A stretch of 64,000 nt of DNA from Amycolatopsis sp. CA-128772 (GCF_002904295.1 NZ_PPHG01000003.1:1-64000), one strand, 5' to 3'. Numbered from the stretch's first letter, positions 43,801 to 56,778 are shown. Numbers and translations: made by a program. The notes: generated by a model from the sequence alone, not told the origin.

Positions 43801-44084
43801 AGGTCGGTGAAGCTGCGGCCGTCGGTGACGGCGAACTGCAGCGTTTCGACGTTCGTGTTGTCGATCACCGGCGCGTAGACGTCGGACAGCACGCCGCCCG
43901 CCACCGTGAACCACGCCTTGCTCGTGGTGTTCCGCGCGGTGCCCAGGCAGTCCTTGCGGGCCAGGCCGAAGTGCGAGACGGCGCCCGGTCCGGGCGCCGC
44001 GGGGGCCGCGCCGGCCACGGGGGCGGGCGGGAGGGTCGCGGCCAGCACCGCGCACAGCACCACGGACGACATCGACCGGATCAT
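40815..44084 (-). CDS. Secreted glucodextranase-like GH15 glycosidase
   Basis: A 1089-residue exported enzyme releasing glucose from alpha-glucans. The signal peptide ends near residue 26 (APVAGAAP). An N-terminal beta-sandwich is followed by the (alpha/alpha)6 catalytic domain from about 300 (FGSYREIFARDLYESFSGLLAAGD; RFPRNSMLNG; QLDESAYPILM; the acidic GLIPEQIWE), then an Ig-like domain and a C-terminal CBM9-like region (YTYPTAGDFHAGAFDLQRFQV). That order matches bacterial glucodextranases. It is exported without a wall-anchor motif. Confidence 0.85.
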   Translation of the reverse strand: MIRSMSSVVLCAVLAATLPPAPVAGAAPAAPGPGAVSHFGLARKDCLGTARNTTSKAWFTVAGGVLSDVYAPVIDNTNVETLQFAVTDGRSFTDLQARDMTYTVRTSAGGMACEVTSTPRSGRYRLVTEYLADPARTGVLIRTRLEPLRDSGRDLQVYVRFDASINGNGGGGPANGGGDTATVDAATSALVSADPNTVSSAPARDYGTPLAAALRADHRFLATSSGFAGTAGDGLAQLDRDHRLTDATPSAVNGNVVQTARLDLRPRRPAVLALGFGADARAAVATAGASLRTPFDQSYRQYAREWRDYDNGLIPLRGRDSDAYYQSVNVLKASEDKTFPGAVVASLGSPWGQAVPAGDAPGGKPVYFGSYREIFARDLYESFSGLLAAGDRETARASVRWLFARQQQPDGRFPRNSMLNGRKAPDSGGDQLDESAYPILMALQAGLDRDRTLYTGHIRAAADFVVAHGPSFGSERWEEQGGYSPSTIAAEIAGLVAAGVIADRNGDSARANVYRATADHFQRSIKGWTVTQNGPYGGRYFLRLTKNGDPDSEWNYNLGNGSVDADQRAVVDAGFLELTRLGVLPADDPDIAASLAVVDRVIKRDTPAGPGWYRYGTSAPGSEDGYGDCYEPDPTTCAPTGAPWPSTNTGSGHLWPVLAGERGEQAVQTGDRPGAAALLRAMRAQTNGTGLIPEQIWENPPLPAAPYGADPRTASIGFTPGQPAGSVAPLSWAQSQSVRLARALADGRLPEQPADVRARYVSHAPPAALAVTLDAPASVSTATAGITGTAPAGSRVDIAVSATDAGTTTVLSTRASAAGTFTATVPTPLGANVVTATATGAGTGYAQKTISSDFVTGTVLLDTTDPDADDNGPGTYTYPTAGDFHAGAFDLQRFQVIDSGTTLVFRTQIRDLSPTFGSPLGAQLLTIYAHDPAATATSTAPPFPTRAYTIAPQDAWSRRIEVQGFADPALVDASGTPLATPSVQASQATRYITISAPKAAFGTPGPGWTFAVVLTGQDGNAPDQARPFTPTAGQYTFGLCAPATTAPICAADPAMAPKALDVLTPQGVDQKRELDPARGPVTVRGVPVA

Positions 44085-44153
44085 CCGCCCATCCGATCAC
44101 GGCGGGCCGGAGCGCACCAGGGCCGAACGGCGCCAGGGGAGCCCATTACCGGT

Positions 44154-44179
44154 GATTGAGAATCCGAACCCGTGGGTAG
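44154..44179 (+). promoter_or_regulatory. Possible alternative-sigma (SigB/SigF-like) promoter
   Basis: GATT (44154-44157), 16 nt, GGGTAG (44174-44179). The actinobacterial stress-sigma consensus is near GTTT-N15-17-GGGTA, so the -35 half is weak. The HATPase gene starts 29 nt downstream. Confidence 0.35.
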
Positions 44180-44208
44180 CAAACCTGCAGTCCCCCGAGG
44201 AGGTGAAC

Positions 44209-44619
44209 GTGGAAGAGCCGGGATCGGACGGATGGCGGTACCGCGGCACGATTTCGCCACGGACGTTGCCCAGCCTGCGCCGGCACCTGGTGTCGTGGCT
44301 GCGGCGGCGGGCCGGCGACGAGGTCGGGCGGCAGGCCGACGACGTCGTCCTCGCCTGCTGGGAGGCGATGGCCAACGTGCTCGACCACGCCTACCACGGG
44401 CAACCGGGGCTGATCGACGTCCGCGCCCGGATCGACCAGGACGTGCTGATCGTCACCGTCGCCGACCAGGGCCGGTGGGTGACGCTGGCCGAGCGCGCGG
44501 ACGACGGGCGCGGCCTGCGCCTGATCCAGGCCCTGGTCGACGGGCTCGACGTCCGCTCGACGGAGAACGGCACCGTCATCACCCTCACCTGGCCGTTCCC
44601 GGCGCGTCGCAGCGCCTGA
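44209..44619 (+). CDS. HATPase anti-sigma-type protein (RsbW-like)
   Basis: A 136-residue serine-kinase-like ATPase of the partner-switching type. The N-box is EAMANVLDHAY, the G1 box is DQGRW and the glycine loop is GRGLRLIQAL. It probably phosphorylates a STAS antagonist or sequesters a sigma factor. GTG 44209 has GAGGAGGT 6 nt upstream. It is convergent with the GAF-ANTAR gene. Confidence 0.82.
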   Translation: MEEPGSDGWRYRGTISPRTLPSLRRHLVSWLRRRAGDEVGRQADDVVLACWEAMANVLDHAYHGQPGLIDVRARIDQDVLIVTVADQGRWVTLAERADDGRGLRLIQALVDGLDVRSTENGTVITLTWPFPARRSA

Positions 44620-44624
44620 GGGGC

Positions 44625-45359
44625 TCAGCCGGGGAACCCGGTCGAGGACAGGTCCTCGACGAACCGGGTCGCGATGTCCCGGAGCTTCACGTTGGTGCGC
44701 TGCGATTCGGTGACCAGCAGCTTCATGGCGTCGTCGGCGCCGATCCGGTGCACCGCCATCAGGATGCCCTTCGCCTGCTCGATCACCGCCCGCGACCGCA
44801 TCGCCGCTTCGAGCTCGGTGGCCCGCTGCCGGGCCCGGTGGTAGCGCCGGGTCGTCCGCAGCCCGAACGAAACGACCGTCGTGTAGAGCTGCAGCAGCCT
44901 CGAGTCGGTCTCCGCGAAACCGTGGCCGCCGTGGCCGAAGAGGTTGAGGGCACCGGAAAGGTGGTCGTCGACGCGCAGGGGCGCGGCGAGGTAGCTGCCG
45001 ACGCCGAGTTCCCGGGCCCGGGCGGTGAACCGCGGCCACGCAGCCCCGGCCGTGGCGAGCGGCAACCGCACCACCTCGCCGGTTTCCGCCGCGCGCAGGC
45101 ACGGCCCTTCGCCCGCCGCGTACTGGAACCGGTCGATCTCCACGGCGCGTTCGTCGGTGGAGGCCGCGGTCGACGGCTCGCCGTCCCGGATCGCGGTGAT
45201 GCTCGCCATGTCCGCGCCGGGGATGGCGCGGACGGCTTCGGCGCAGACCACGCCGAGGATCTCCGCCTCGCCGGGCTCGGCCTCCAGTGCGCCGGTGAGG
45301 TCGGCCATGGCGGCGGTGAGCTCGTCGAGGTGTTCGGGCCGGATCGGTTCACCGGTCAC
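44625..45359 (-). CDS. GAF-ANTAR domain RNA-binding regulator
   Basis: A 244-residue protein with a GAF sensor (residues ~25-165) and C-terminal ANTAR domain (AMRSRAVIEQAKGILMAVHRIGADDAMKLLVTESQRTNVKLRDIATRFVEDL). ANTAR domains bind RNA hairpin pairs to prevent transcription termination. A minus-strand GGGTAA lies 66 nt before the GTG start. Its signal and RNA targets are unknown. The 245-bp gap upstream holds no other gene. Confidence 0.88.
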   Translation of the reverse strand: MTGEPIRPEHLDELTAAMADLTGALEAEPGEAEILGVVCAEAVRAIPGADMASITAIRDGEPSTAASTDERAVEIDRFQYAAGEGPCLRAAETGEVVRLPLATAGAAWPRFTARARELGVGSYLAAPLRVDDHLSGALNLFGHGGHGFAETDSRLLQLYTTVVSFGLRTTRRYHRARQRATELEAAMRSRAVIEQAKGILMAVHRIGADDAMKLLVTESQRTNVKLRDIATRFVEDLSSTGFPG

Positions 45360-45604
45360 GTGATCATCTCCGTCCCCGACGGCGGCGGCAGGGGAGGCTG
45401 CTGCTTCAACGGAACGGCAGCACCTTACCCGCGTGCACCGCGGCGCCCGCAACAAAACGAGGCCGGGGGCGGTGACTCCGGCCCGGCGCTCGCTGCTGAA
45501 CGTCGTGGGTTGGGCGCCGGGGTCACCTGGCGACGGACGGCAGCACAACCCACCCGACCCCCGTCGCTGCGCATCACTTACCCCCTGACACGGCGGTCAA
45601 CCGT

Positions 45605-45903
45605 TCAGCGGATCATCACCTTCACCACTTGGGTGAGACCGGACACGCGCAGCACGCGATCGAGCAGCCGCGGCGCGAACAACCGCAGGTCGTGGTCGCC
45701 GGCGCGGTCGAACAGCACCGCCACACCCGCGCTGTCGAGGTAGGCCACCCCGGTCAGGTCCACGGTCACCGCGGTGCCGGTCGCCAGCTCCCGGTCCAGG
45801 GCCGCGCCGAACTCCGCGGCGTTGCTCATGTCGATCTCGCCCGTGACGGCCAGCACCCGGTCGCCGTCGTCGCCCGGGCCGCTGACCAGCGTGAGTCCCG
45901 TCG

Positions 45904-45907
<4 letters not shown>
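45605..45907 (-). CDS. STAS anti-sigma factor antagonist
   Basis: A 100-residue SpoIIAA/RsbV-type protein: RVLAVTGEIDMSNAAEF at the start and the phosphorylation site YLDSAGVAVLF (Ser in DSAG). Its GTG start overlaps the stop of the giant hybrid kinase gene (GTGA), so the two are translationally coupled; the kinase's phosphatase and HATPase modules are natural partners. Confidence 0.85.
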
Positions 45908-49971
<4,064 letters not shown>

Positions 49972-50060
49972 TTCACTCCCGCTCAGGCGACCCCGGCCGA
50001 GCCTACTCGACCCCGGACGGGGCTGCCGGGCGTGTGCGCTCACGCCCGGCGGGTGAGCGG

Positions 50061-50492
50061 TCAGTCCAGGGCGGCTTCGCCGGTCAGCCAGGTCATGGTG
50101 ACCGTGGTGCCGTCGTCCCGGTGCACCTGGGCGCTCTGGTCGGCGAGGGTGTCGATGAGCAGCAGGCCCCGGCCGCGCAGGCCGTTCGTCGGCGCCGGCG
50201 GCCGCCAGGTGCCGTAGTCGGTGACCGTCACGGTCAGCCGCCCGGGCAGCGCTTCGGCCCGGACCTCGACCGGGCCCGCTGCGCCGTCGGGGTAGGCGTG
50301 TTCGGCGGCGTTCGCCATCGCTTCGTAGCCGGCGAGGACGATGTCCTCCCGCCGTTCGACGTCCAGGTGCAGCGCGGCCAGCCAGCGGTTCAGCGCTTCG
50401 CGCAGATCCGGCAGGCGGCCGGCCACCGCGGCCGTGCGCCGGTGGAACGAGACCGGGGGAGCGGGTGCGCCCGGCGGGAGGGGGTCCGTCAT
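50061..50492 (-). CDS. HATPase anti-sigma-type protein (RsbW-like)
   Basis: A 143-residue partner-switching ATPase: N-box [22 protein letters not shown], and [14 protein letters not shown]. It overlaps the start of its neighbour SpoIIE phosphatase gene by 4 nt (ATGA), and a STAS gene lies one step further upstream: the three form a full switch module. Confidence 0.88.
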   Translation of the reverse strand: MTDPLPPGAPAPPVSFHRRTAAVAGRLPDLREALNRWLAALHLDVERREDIVLAGYEAMANAAEHAYPDGAAGPVEVRAEALPGRLTVTVTDYGTWRPPAPTNGLRGRGLLLIDTLADQSAQVHRDDGTTVTMTWLTGEAALD

Positions 50493-52072
50493 GGGGCGTC
50501 CTCTCCGCGGTGGCGCACGTGGATCAGCGCGATGTCGTCGTCGTGCCGGCCACCGGTCAGTTCCTCGACGAGCTTGTTCCACGCCGTGCCGAGGTCGGCG
50601 GCGGTCAGCAAGCCCGGGATACCCGCCAGGAGCCATTCGACGCCCAGGGTGAGATCACGGGTGCGGCTCTCGACCAGCCCGTCGGTGTAGAGCACCAGGT
50701 CCGTGCCGGGCAGGAACCCGGTCGTCCGCTGGGGGAACGCCGAGCCGACCCCGAGGGGCTGCGCCAGCGCCTCGCCGATCTGCTCGGGCGCCTCGCCCGG
50801 GCGGATCAGGACGGCCGGCAGGTGGCCGGCGTTCGCGTAGCGCAGCGTGCCGTCGGAGGGCTGGTGGATCGCGTAGAAGCAGGTCACGAAGCTTTCGCCG
50901 AACAGGCCGGTGATCAGCTCGGAGACGTTGCGCAGCACTTCCGACGGCGGCAGCTCCAGCAGCGCGTAGCTGCGGACGGCCGTCCGGACCTGGCCCATCA
51001 CCGTCGCGGCGGTGACGCCGTGGCCGACGACGTCGCCGATGACGAACGCGGTGCCGCCCGACGGCAGCCGGATGACGTCGAACCAGTCGCCACCGACCTT
51101 GCTGCCGGTGGCCGCGGGCAGGTACCGGGTGACCACGTCGAGGCCCGGCGTGGGCGGGGCCACCGGCAGCATGCTGCGGGACAGCTCGGTGGCGAGCGTC
51201 CGCTCGCGTTCGTAGAGCCGGGCGTTGTCCAGCGCGATGGCCGTGTAGCCGGCGATGCCCTCGGCGAGGTATTCGTGACGCGCGGTGAACCGGTCCGGCT
51301 CCGGGTGGCCGAAGAAGAACCCGCCCAGCACCTCCCCGGAGGTCGGGCTGATCGCCGAGACGGCGAGGTAGCTGCACACCGGCAGGTGGCCCTCCGGCAT
51401 CCCGTGGTGGGGTGCGCTCTTCCCGAAGCGCGGGTCCTTCGTGATGTCGGGGCTGCGCATGGTGCCGAGACCGTCGAAGGTCGGCGCGAACACGGCGGTG
51501 TTGCGCGGCATCGGGAACCGGGCGAACGCCTCCTTCGGCACGCCCGAAATCGTGTACAGCGTGTAGGACTCGCCGAACTCGTCGACCAGGTTGTAGAAGA
51601 ACGCGCCGAAGCCGGCGCCGGTCGCCTTCGTCGCCGCGTCGGTCGCGTCCTGCACGATCCGGTCGATGTCGAGCTGGGCGGTCAGCTCGCGCCCGATGGA
51701 GTGCAGGGCGTCGAGCACCACGGCTTCGCTCCGCAGCCGCCGGACCGTACGGGCCAGGTCCGCGGTGGCGGCCTCGATCGCGGTGGCCACGGCCGCGGGC
51801 AGCACGCCGGCCGGCCCGGTGGCGTGGACCAGCGCGCCGCGCTTGCCGCCTTCCGCGGCGACGGCGATCGCGCCGGTGACCTCCCGGCCCGGCACCAGGT
51901 CCGCGAGGACGGCGCCGTCGGTCACCGCGACGGCGACGTGGTCGCCGAGCACCGCGGCCACCTCGGCCGGGCCGAGCGGGTGGACCGTGGTCGCCACCGG
52001 GGTGCCGTCGCCGTCGGTGAAGGCGCGGCGCACCGCGTCGAGCACGGCGTCGAACCCCGGCCGGGACACCAT
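50489..52072 (-). CDS. GAF-SpoIIE (PP2C) phosphatase
   Basis: A 527-residue phosphatase. A variable N-terminal region (~1-110) and GAF (~120-295) precede the PP2C domain with [50 protein letters not shown] and [10 protein letters not shown], which supply the metal-binding Asp residues. It should dephosphorylate STAS antagonists. ATG 52072 overlaps the stop of the STAS gene by one base, and the HATPase gene follows immediately. Confidence 0.9.
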   Translation of the reverse strand: MVSRPGFDAVLDAVRRAFTDGDGTPVATTVHPLGPAEVAAVLGDHVAVAVTDGAVLADLVPGREVTGAIAVAAEGGKRGALVHATGPAGVLPAAVATAIEAATADLARTVRRLRSEAVVLDALHSIGRELTAQLDIDRIVQDATDAATKATGAGFGAFFYNLVDEFGESYTLYTISGVPKEAFARFPMPRNTAVFAPTFDGLGTMRSPDITKDPRFGKSAPHHGMPEGHLPVCSYLAVSAISPTSGEVLGGFFFGHPEPDRFTARHEYLAEGIAGYTAIALDNARLYERERTLATELSRSMLPVAPPTPGLDVVTRYLPAATGSKVGGDWFDVIRLPSGGTAFVIGDVVGHGVTAATVMGQVRTAVRSYALLELPPSEVLRNVSELITGLFGESFVTCFYAIHQPSDGTLRYANAGHLPAVLIRPGEAPEQIGEALAQPLGVGSAFPQRTTGFLPGTDLVLYTDGLVESRTRDLTLGVEWLLAGIPGLLTAADLGTAWNKLVEELTGGRHDDDIALIHVRHRGEDAP

Positions 52073-52452
52073 CAGGGCACCAGCGCGTCGGACAGCGACG
52101 GGTAGATGGCCAGTTCGTCGGCGAGCCGGGTCAGTTCGAGCGGGCGCAGGGTGATCCGGCCGTGGGCCACGACCCGCAGCGGCACCGACGCGGCCGGCCC
52201 GCGGTGCGCCCGGACGAGTTCGGCCATGCCCGCCGAAGCGAGGAAGGTGACGCCGGTGAGGTCGATGACGAGCAGCTGCGGCTGCAGCCGGGCCGCCCGT
52301 TCGGTCAGCCGGCGCAGTTGGGGGGCGAGGGCGAGGTCGAGTGCGCCGTCGACCCGCACGACCGCGGCCCCGTCGCGGTTCTCCAGCGCCACCGACCCCG
52401 CGGAGCCGGCGGCGTCGCCGAGTGGGTTCCCGGTCACGTCCCTTTCGCTCAT
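52072..52452 (-). CDS. STAS anti-sigma factor antagonist
   Basis: A 126-residue STAS protein with [18 protein letters not shown] and the site [11 protein letters not shown] (Ser in ASAG). It is first in the operon with the SpoIIE phosphatase and HATPase genes, whose overlaps are 1 and 4 nt. It is the presumed phosphorylated partner. Confidence 0.85.
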   Translation of the reverse strand: MSERDVTGNPLGDAAGSAGSVALENRDGAAVVRVDGALDLALAPQLRRLTERAARLQPQLLVIDLTGVTFLASAGMAELVRAHRGPAASVPLRVVAHGRITLRPLELTRLADELAIYPSLSDALVP

Positions 52453-52618
52453 GGTGCCATCCTGCCTGTTCGGGAACGTGGCGAAAAGCGGTGGGGGTGC
52501 TGAGACGGCGGCGTGTCGCCCGGGAAGGCATGATGGACAGCGGTTGAGCAAACAGCCTTCGTGATCACCCACGCCCACCGGCCACCGGTGGTGCTGCCGA
52601 AGGCGAGGAGAAATCGTC

Positions 52619-53002
52619 ATGACCGAGCCCACCCACCTTGATAGCTCGGCCACCGCTGTGCCGTTCGGGGAGTTCCGGATCGCCCGGACGGAGCAAGGGG
52701 AGGCGGTCGTCGTCGAGGTCGCGGGGGACGTGGACACGACCACCGCCCCGGCCCTCGTGCAGGCCGCGGACGAAGCTTTGACCGCCCGGCCGCCGGTGCT
52801 GGTGGTCGACCTGAGCCGGGTGGAGTTCCTCGCCTCACCCGGCCTGACCGCGCTGCTGACGATCCACCGCAACGCCGGCACCGGCACCGCGGTCCGGATC
52901 GTCGCGTCCGGCCGGGCCACCCTGCGCCCGATCCAGCTGACCGGGCTCGAGGAGAGCCTCTCGCTCTTCCCGACGCGGGAGGCGGCGCTGGCCGGGTCCT
53001 GA
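52619..53002 (+). CDS. STAS anti-sigma factor antagonist
   Basis: A 127-residue STAS protein: VVEVAGDVDTTTAPALV and FLASPGLTALL (Ser in ASPG). It is read divergently from the other STAS gene and converges on the second SpoIIE phosphatase, its plausible partner. AGGAGAAA lies 6-8 nt before ATG 52619. Confidence 0.85.
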   Translation: MTEPTHLDSSATAVPFGEFRIARTEQGEAVVVEVAGDVDTTTAPALVQAADEALTARPPVLVVDLSRVEFLASPGLTALLTIHRNAGTGTAVRIVASGRATLRPIQLTGLEESLSLFPTREAALAGS

Positions 53003-53014
53003 CCGACCCACGTC

Positions 53015-53044
53015 GTCCCGGCCGCGTCAGCTGCCGGCCGGGAC
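53015..53044. terminator. Hairpin between convergent STAS and SpoIIE genes
   Basis: GTCCCGGCCG, a 10-nt loop and CGGCCGGGAC form a perfect 10-bp stem, overlapping the phosphatase stop codon. Confidence 0.55.
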
Positions 53045-54250
53045 GCTCGGGCGCTGGATGGCCAGCAGGGCGACGTCGTCCTGGGCCGGCCGGTTGCCGA
53101 TCATCGTGGCCATGATCCGCGCGCAGACGCGGTCCGGCTCGCCCGCGCGCATGATCTCCGCCAGCTGCGCCATCCCGACGTCCACCGGCCGGTCCCGGCG
53201 TTCCACCAGGCCGTCGGTGTAGAACGCCACCACGGCCTCCGTGGACAGCCCCACCACCGTCGTCCGCCGGTCCGGCGCCCCGATGGTCAGCCCGATCGGG
53301 GGGTCCGGCGGCGCGTCGACCAGCCGGCCCGGTTCGCCGGGGACGGCCAGCACCGGGGGCAGGTGCCCGGCGAGAGACAGCGTCAGCGTCTCGCGGTCCG
53401 GCCCGATGATCCCGTAGGCCACCGTGGCCATCGCCCCGTGTTCGAAGTGGTTCGCCTTGCGGTCGAGCTTGGCGAGCACGTCGGCGGGGCTTTCGCTGTC
53501 GAGGGCGTAGGCGCGCAGGGCGCTGCGCAGCCGGCCCATGATGACCGCGGCTTCGAGGCCGTGGCCGGAGACGTCGCCCATCACGACGCCGACCCGGTCG
53601 CCCGGCAGGGTGAACAGGTCGTACCAGTCGCCGCCGAGCCCGGTCTCCGCGCCGGGCACGTACCGGGCGCCGAAGGTCAGGCCGGGCACCTCGGGCAGGG
53701 TGCTGGGCAGCAGGCTGCGCTGCAGCGCCATGGTGGCGGTGCGGTTCTCTTCCCGCGCTTCCAGCTGGATCGCCATCGCGAGCCGGTCGGCGATCACCAG
53801 CATGGTGGCCACTTCGGCCTCGTCGAACTGCCGGGGCGTGAGCGAACCGACGTGCAGCACCCCGACGAGCTCGCTGCCGGCGACCATGGGCACGCCGAGC
53901 ATGGAGCGCAGGCCGCGTTCCCAGAGCAGGGAGTTGACGACGGTCGTCTCGTCGACGTGGTCCAGGATCACCGGTACCCGTTCGAGGGCCACCCGGCCGG
54001 CGAAGCCGCTGCCCACCGGCACGCGCACGCCCTGGTGGACCTCCTCCTCGATGCCGGCCGCCGCGAACGCCACGAGCTGGCGGCCGCTGGCCTGGTACCG
54101 CAGCACGGTCGCGGTGTCGACGGCCAGCGCGTCGCGCAGGCGCTGCAGGGTTTCGACGAGTACCTCGGCCAGTCCGAGGTGGGCGGCGGGGGCGCCGATG
54201 ATCGTCTCCAGCTGCTGCAGCCGGTTCTGGGCGTCGAGACTTCGCGACAT
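53027..54250 (-). CDS. GAF-SpoIIE (PP2C) phosphatase
   Basis: A 407-residue phosphatase: GAF at about residues 30-165 (ALAVDTATVLRYQ ... SMLGVPMVAGSELVGVLHVG), a coiled linker, and PP2C from ~175 (ALQRSLLPSTLPEVPGLTFGARYVPG, LGGDWYDLF, GDVSGHGLEAA, QDDVALLAI). It probably resets a STAS antagonist in response to a ligand or redox signal sensed by GAF. ATG 54250. Confidence 0.9.
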   Translation of the reverse strand: MSRSLDAQNRLQQLETIIGAPAAHLGLAEVLVETLQRLRDALAVDTATVLRYQASGRQLVAFAAAGIEEEVHQGVRVPVGSGFAGRVALERVPVILDHVDETTVVNSLLWERGLRSMLGVPMVAGSELVGVLHVGSLTPRQFDEAEVATMLVIADRLAMAIQLEAREENRTATMALQRSLLPSTLPEVPGLTFGARYVPGAETGLGGDWYDLFTLPGDRVGVVMGDVSGHGLEAAVIMGRLRSALRAYALDSESPADVLAKLDRKANHFEHGAMATVAYGIIGPDRETLTLSLAGHLPPVLAVPGEPGRLVDAPPDPPIGLTIGAPDRRTTVVGLSTEAVVAFYTDGLVERRDRPVDVGMAQLAEIMRAGEPDRVCARIMATMIGNRPAQDDVALLAIQRPSVPAGS

Positions 54251-54295
54251 GGAACGACCCTAGCCGCAACTGGTTTGCGCGCCTAACCATCCCGG

Positions 54296-54322
54296 GTTTC
54301 GACGGCGGGTCCCGCGGGGTAA
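54296..54322 (+). promoter_or_regulatory. Stress-sigma-like promoter GTTT-N17-GGGTAA
   Basis: GTTT (54296-54299), 17 nt, GGGTAA (54317-54322), 10 nt before GTG 54333, with no ribosome site between. The fit suggests a SigB/SigF-type promoter driving a leaderless transcript. Confidence 0.4.
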
Positions 54323-54332
54323 CCAGGCCGGC

Positions 54333-55052
54333 GTGAACGTCGACTTGGACTGGGTGGGTGTGCTGCGGCACGGCCAGAGCACCGGGAACGTGGCCAGGGA
54401 AGAGGCGGAGTCGGCGGGGGCGGATGTGATCGACATCGCCGAGCGCGACGCCGACGTGCCGCTGACCGAGCTGGGGCGGGAACAGGCGTCGGCCGCGGGG
54501 AAGTTCCTGGACGAGCACCCGCTGGACCTCATCGTCACCTCGACCTACCGCCGGGCGTGGGACACCGCCCGGCTGGCCGCGCCCGGCGGCGTGGCGATCG
54601 TCCCGGACGAACGCCTGCGCGACCGCGAGCTCGGCGTGCTGGACCTGCTGACCTCCCACGGGGTTCGCGAGCGCTGGCCCGACGAACTGCGGCGCAAGCG
54701 GCGGCTGGGCAAGTTCTACTACCGGCCCCCGGGCGGGGAATCCTGGGCCGACGTCGTGCTGCGGCTGCGGTCCCTGCTCGCGGAGCTGAGCGCGGAACAC
54801 GCCGGAAAGCGCGTTCTGCTGGCCGCGCACGAAATGACGGTCTTCGCGCTGCGCTATCTCCTCGAAGGACTGCCGGAGCCCGACCTGCTGCGCGCGGCCG
54901 ACGCCACCGAGGTCCCGAACGGCTCGGTGACGGCCTGGGAACGCGACCACGACGGCGGGTTCACCATGGTGCTGGCCCAGGAGGTCGGCCACCTGCACGC
55001 CACCGACACGCCTCCCACGGCGGACGACGATGCCGCAGAACAGCTCTCCTGA
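54333..55052 (+). CDS. Histidine phosphatase family protein (phosphoglycerate mutase-like)
   Basis: A 239-residue phosphatase with LRHGQSTGN (His13 is the phosphohistidine), a proton donor Glu in RERELGVLD-like context, and the second His in LLAAHEMTVFALRYLL. The substrate is unknown; family members act on sugar phosphates or nucleotides. GTG 54333 lies immediately downstream of a stress-sigma-like promoter. The NAD(P)HX dehydratase gene overlaps its end by 23 nt. Confidence 0.85.
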   Translation: MNVDLDWVGVLRHGQSTGNVAREEAESAGADVIDIAERDADVPLTELGREQASAAGKFLDEHPLDLIVTSTYRRAWDTARLAAPGGVAIVPDERLRDRELGVLDLLTSHGVRERWPDELRRKRRLGKFYYRPPGGESWADVVLRLRSLLAELSAEHAGKRVLLAAHEMTVFALRYLLEGLPEPDLLRAADATEVPNGSVTAWERDHDGGFTMVLAQEVGHLHATDTPPTADDDAAEQLS

Positions 55053-55899
55053 CCCGGCGCCGGTCAGCCCGGCGCTGTTGCGGGACTGGCGGATCGACGC
55101 CGGCGACCGCGGCACCGTGCTCGTCGTCGGCGGCGCCCGGACCGTCCCGGGCGCGCCGGCGCTGTCCGGGACGGCCGCCCTGCGCGCCGGGGCGGGCACG
55201 CTGCAGCTCGCGGTCGCCGAGCGGCACGCGACGGCGATCGGCGTCTCGGTACCCGAGTCGTCGGTCGTCGGGCTCCCGGAAACCGCTTCCGGCGCGATCG
55301 CCGTGGACGCCGCGGACCGGCTGGCCGACGTGCTGCCCGGCGCCGGCACCGTGGTGGTCGGTCCCGGGCTCACCGGCGCTTCGGAGACCGAAGATTTGCT
55401 GCGGCGGCTGATACCCGCCATCGCCCCCGACGCGCGGGTGGTGCTCGACGCGTTCGCGCTCGGCGCGCTGAGCCGGGACCCTTCGCTCGCCGAACCCTTG
55501 GCGGACCGGCTGCTCCTTACGCCGAACCGGGTCGAAGCCGCGTTCCTCGACGGCTGCGAGGAGAAGGACGTCGACGACCTGGAGACGGCGGTCCGGATCG
55601 CCGGCCGCTACCGGGGTGTGGTCCTGCTCATGGGCGTGGTCGCCGCGCCGGACGGCCGCACCTGGCGCGACGGCAGCGGCCACGTCGGGCTGGCGACGTC
55701 CGGCAGCGGCGACGTGCTGGCCGGCCTGACGGGCGGTTTCCTCGCCCGCGGCGCGGCCGTCGACCAGGCGGCCTGCTGGGCGACGCACGTCCACGCGGTC
55801 GCCGGCCAGCGGCTGATCCCGGACACCGGCAGCACGGGCCTGCTGGCCCGCGAGCTGGTGGCCGAGATCCCGCGGGTCATCGCCGAACTGGAGCGCTGA
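55030..55899 (+). CDS. nnrD: ADP-dependent (S)-NAD(P)H-hydrate dehydratase
   Basis: A 289-residue repair enzyme converting damaged, hydrated NADH/NADPH back with ADP. Family marks are VLVVGGARTVPGAPALSGTAALRAGAG, VVVGPGLTG, LLLTPNRVEAAFLDG and the ribokinase-like SGSGDVLAGLTGGFLARG. It lacks the N-terminal epimerase domain of bifunctional Nnr. Overlaps the phosphatase gene. Confidence 0.85.
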   Translation: MPQNSSPDPAPVSPALLRDWRIDAGDRGTVLVVGGARTVPGAPALSGTAALRAGAGTLQLAVAERHATAIGVSVPESSVVGLPETASGAIAVDAADRLADVLPGAGTVVVGPGLTGASETEDLLRRLIPAIAPDARVVLDAFALGALSRDPSLAEPLADRLLLTPNRVEAAFLDGCEEKDVDDLETAVRIAGRYRGVVLLMGVVAAPDGRTWRDGSGHVGLATSGSGDVLAGLTGGFLARGAAVDQAACWATHVHAVAGQRLIPDTGSTGLLARELVAEIPRVIAELER

Positions 55900-55902
55900 G
55901 CG

Positions 55903-56045
55903 CCGTGTCGACCCCGCCATCGCGCATGTCGACCTCCCCAGCACGCGGGTCGGCCCGGTAACCACGCCGTGCGTTTTCGGGCGCCGTGCGGGAAGGGGCG
56001 ACACGCGTGATCGGAGCGACGACACGCGTGCTGGGGGAGCCGACA
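55903..56045. repeat. Intergenic imperfect inverted repeats (GTGTCGA/CGACACG family)
   Basis: The segment 55927-55952 (TGTCGACCTCCCCAGCACGC...) and 56020-56045 are near-complements over 26 bases. A second, weaker pair lies just outside (55905-55930 with 55998-56020). It separates two convergent genes and may form a large hairpin. Confidence 0.65.
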
Positions 56046-56058
56046 CGGCGGTGGGCCG

Positions 56059-56778
56059 CTACCGCTGCGCGGTGGGCCGCACGACGATCTCGTTGACGTC
56101 GACGTCGTCCGGCTGCGCGATCGCGTACGCGACGGCCCCGGCGATGGCGTCCGCCGGCAGGGTCACCGCGCGGTAGGCGCGCATCGCCTCCTGCGCGCCC
56201 GGCTCGGTGATCGTGGCGGCCAGTTCGGACTCGGTGACCCCGGGCGAGACGGTCGTCACGCGGATGCCGGGCTCGGCCTCCAGGCGCAGGCCCTCGGTGA
56301 TGGCCCGGGCCGCGTACTTGGTGCCGCAGTAGACCGCCGCCGTCGGCACCACCTCGTGCGCGCCGGTCGAGGCGATCGTCACGAAGTGCCCGCCGCCGGC
56401 GCGCCGGAAGTGCGGCAGGGCCGCGGCGATCCCGTGGAGCAGGCCGCGGACGTTGACGTCGATCATCCGGTCCCACTCGCCGACGTGCAGAGAGTCCAAC
56501 CGGGACAACGGCATCACGCCGGCGTTGGCGACGAAGACGTCGAGCCGGCCGTGCGCTTCGACGGCCGCGTCGGCGAACGCGGCGACGTCCGCGCGGTCGG
56601 TGACGTCGAGGCGGTGCACGTCGGCGGTGCCGCCGGCGTCGTGGATCTCCTTGGCCAGCTCGGCCAAGCGGTCTTCGCGCCGGGCGCCGAGCACGACGTG
56701 GTGGCCTTCGCGGGCCAGGCGCAGCGCGGTGGCGCGGCCGATGCCGCTGCTGGCGCCGGTGATCAGGACGGTCTTCAC
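56059..56778 (-). CDS. Short-chain dehydrogenase/reductase
   Basis: A 239-residue NADP-type SDR of the YdfG/serine-dehydrogenase-like class: VLITGASSGIGRATALRLA (residues 4-22), GARREDRL, VANAGVMPLSRL, and active-site YCGTKYAARA. GTG 56778 overlaps the stop of the next SDR gene (GTGA). It is the last gene of the regulator-SDR-SDR operon. Substrate unknown. Confidence 0.88.
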   Translation of the reverse strand: MKTVLITGASSGIGRATALRLAREGHHVVLGARREDRLAELAKEIHDAGGTADVHRLDVTDRADVAAFADAAVEAHGRLDVFVANAGVMPLSRLDSLHVGEWDRMIDVNVRGLLHGIAAALPHFRRAGGGHFVTIASTGAHEVVPTAAVYCGTKYAARAITEGLRLEAEPGIRVTTVSPGVTESELAATITEPGAQEAMRAYRAVTLPADAIAGAVAYAIAQPDDVDVNEIVVRPTAQR

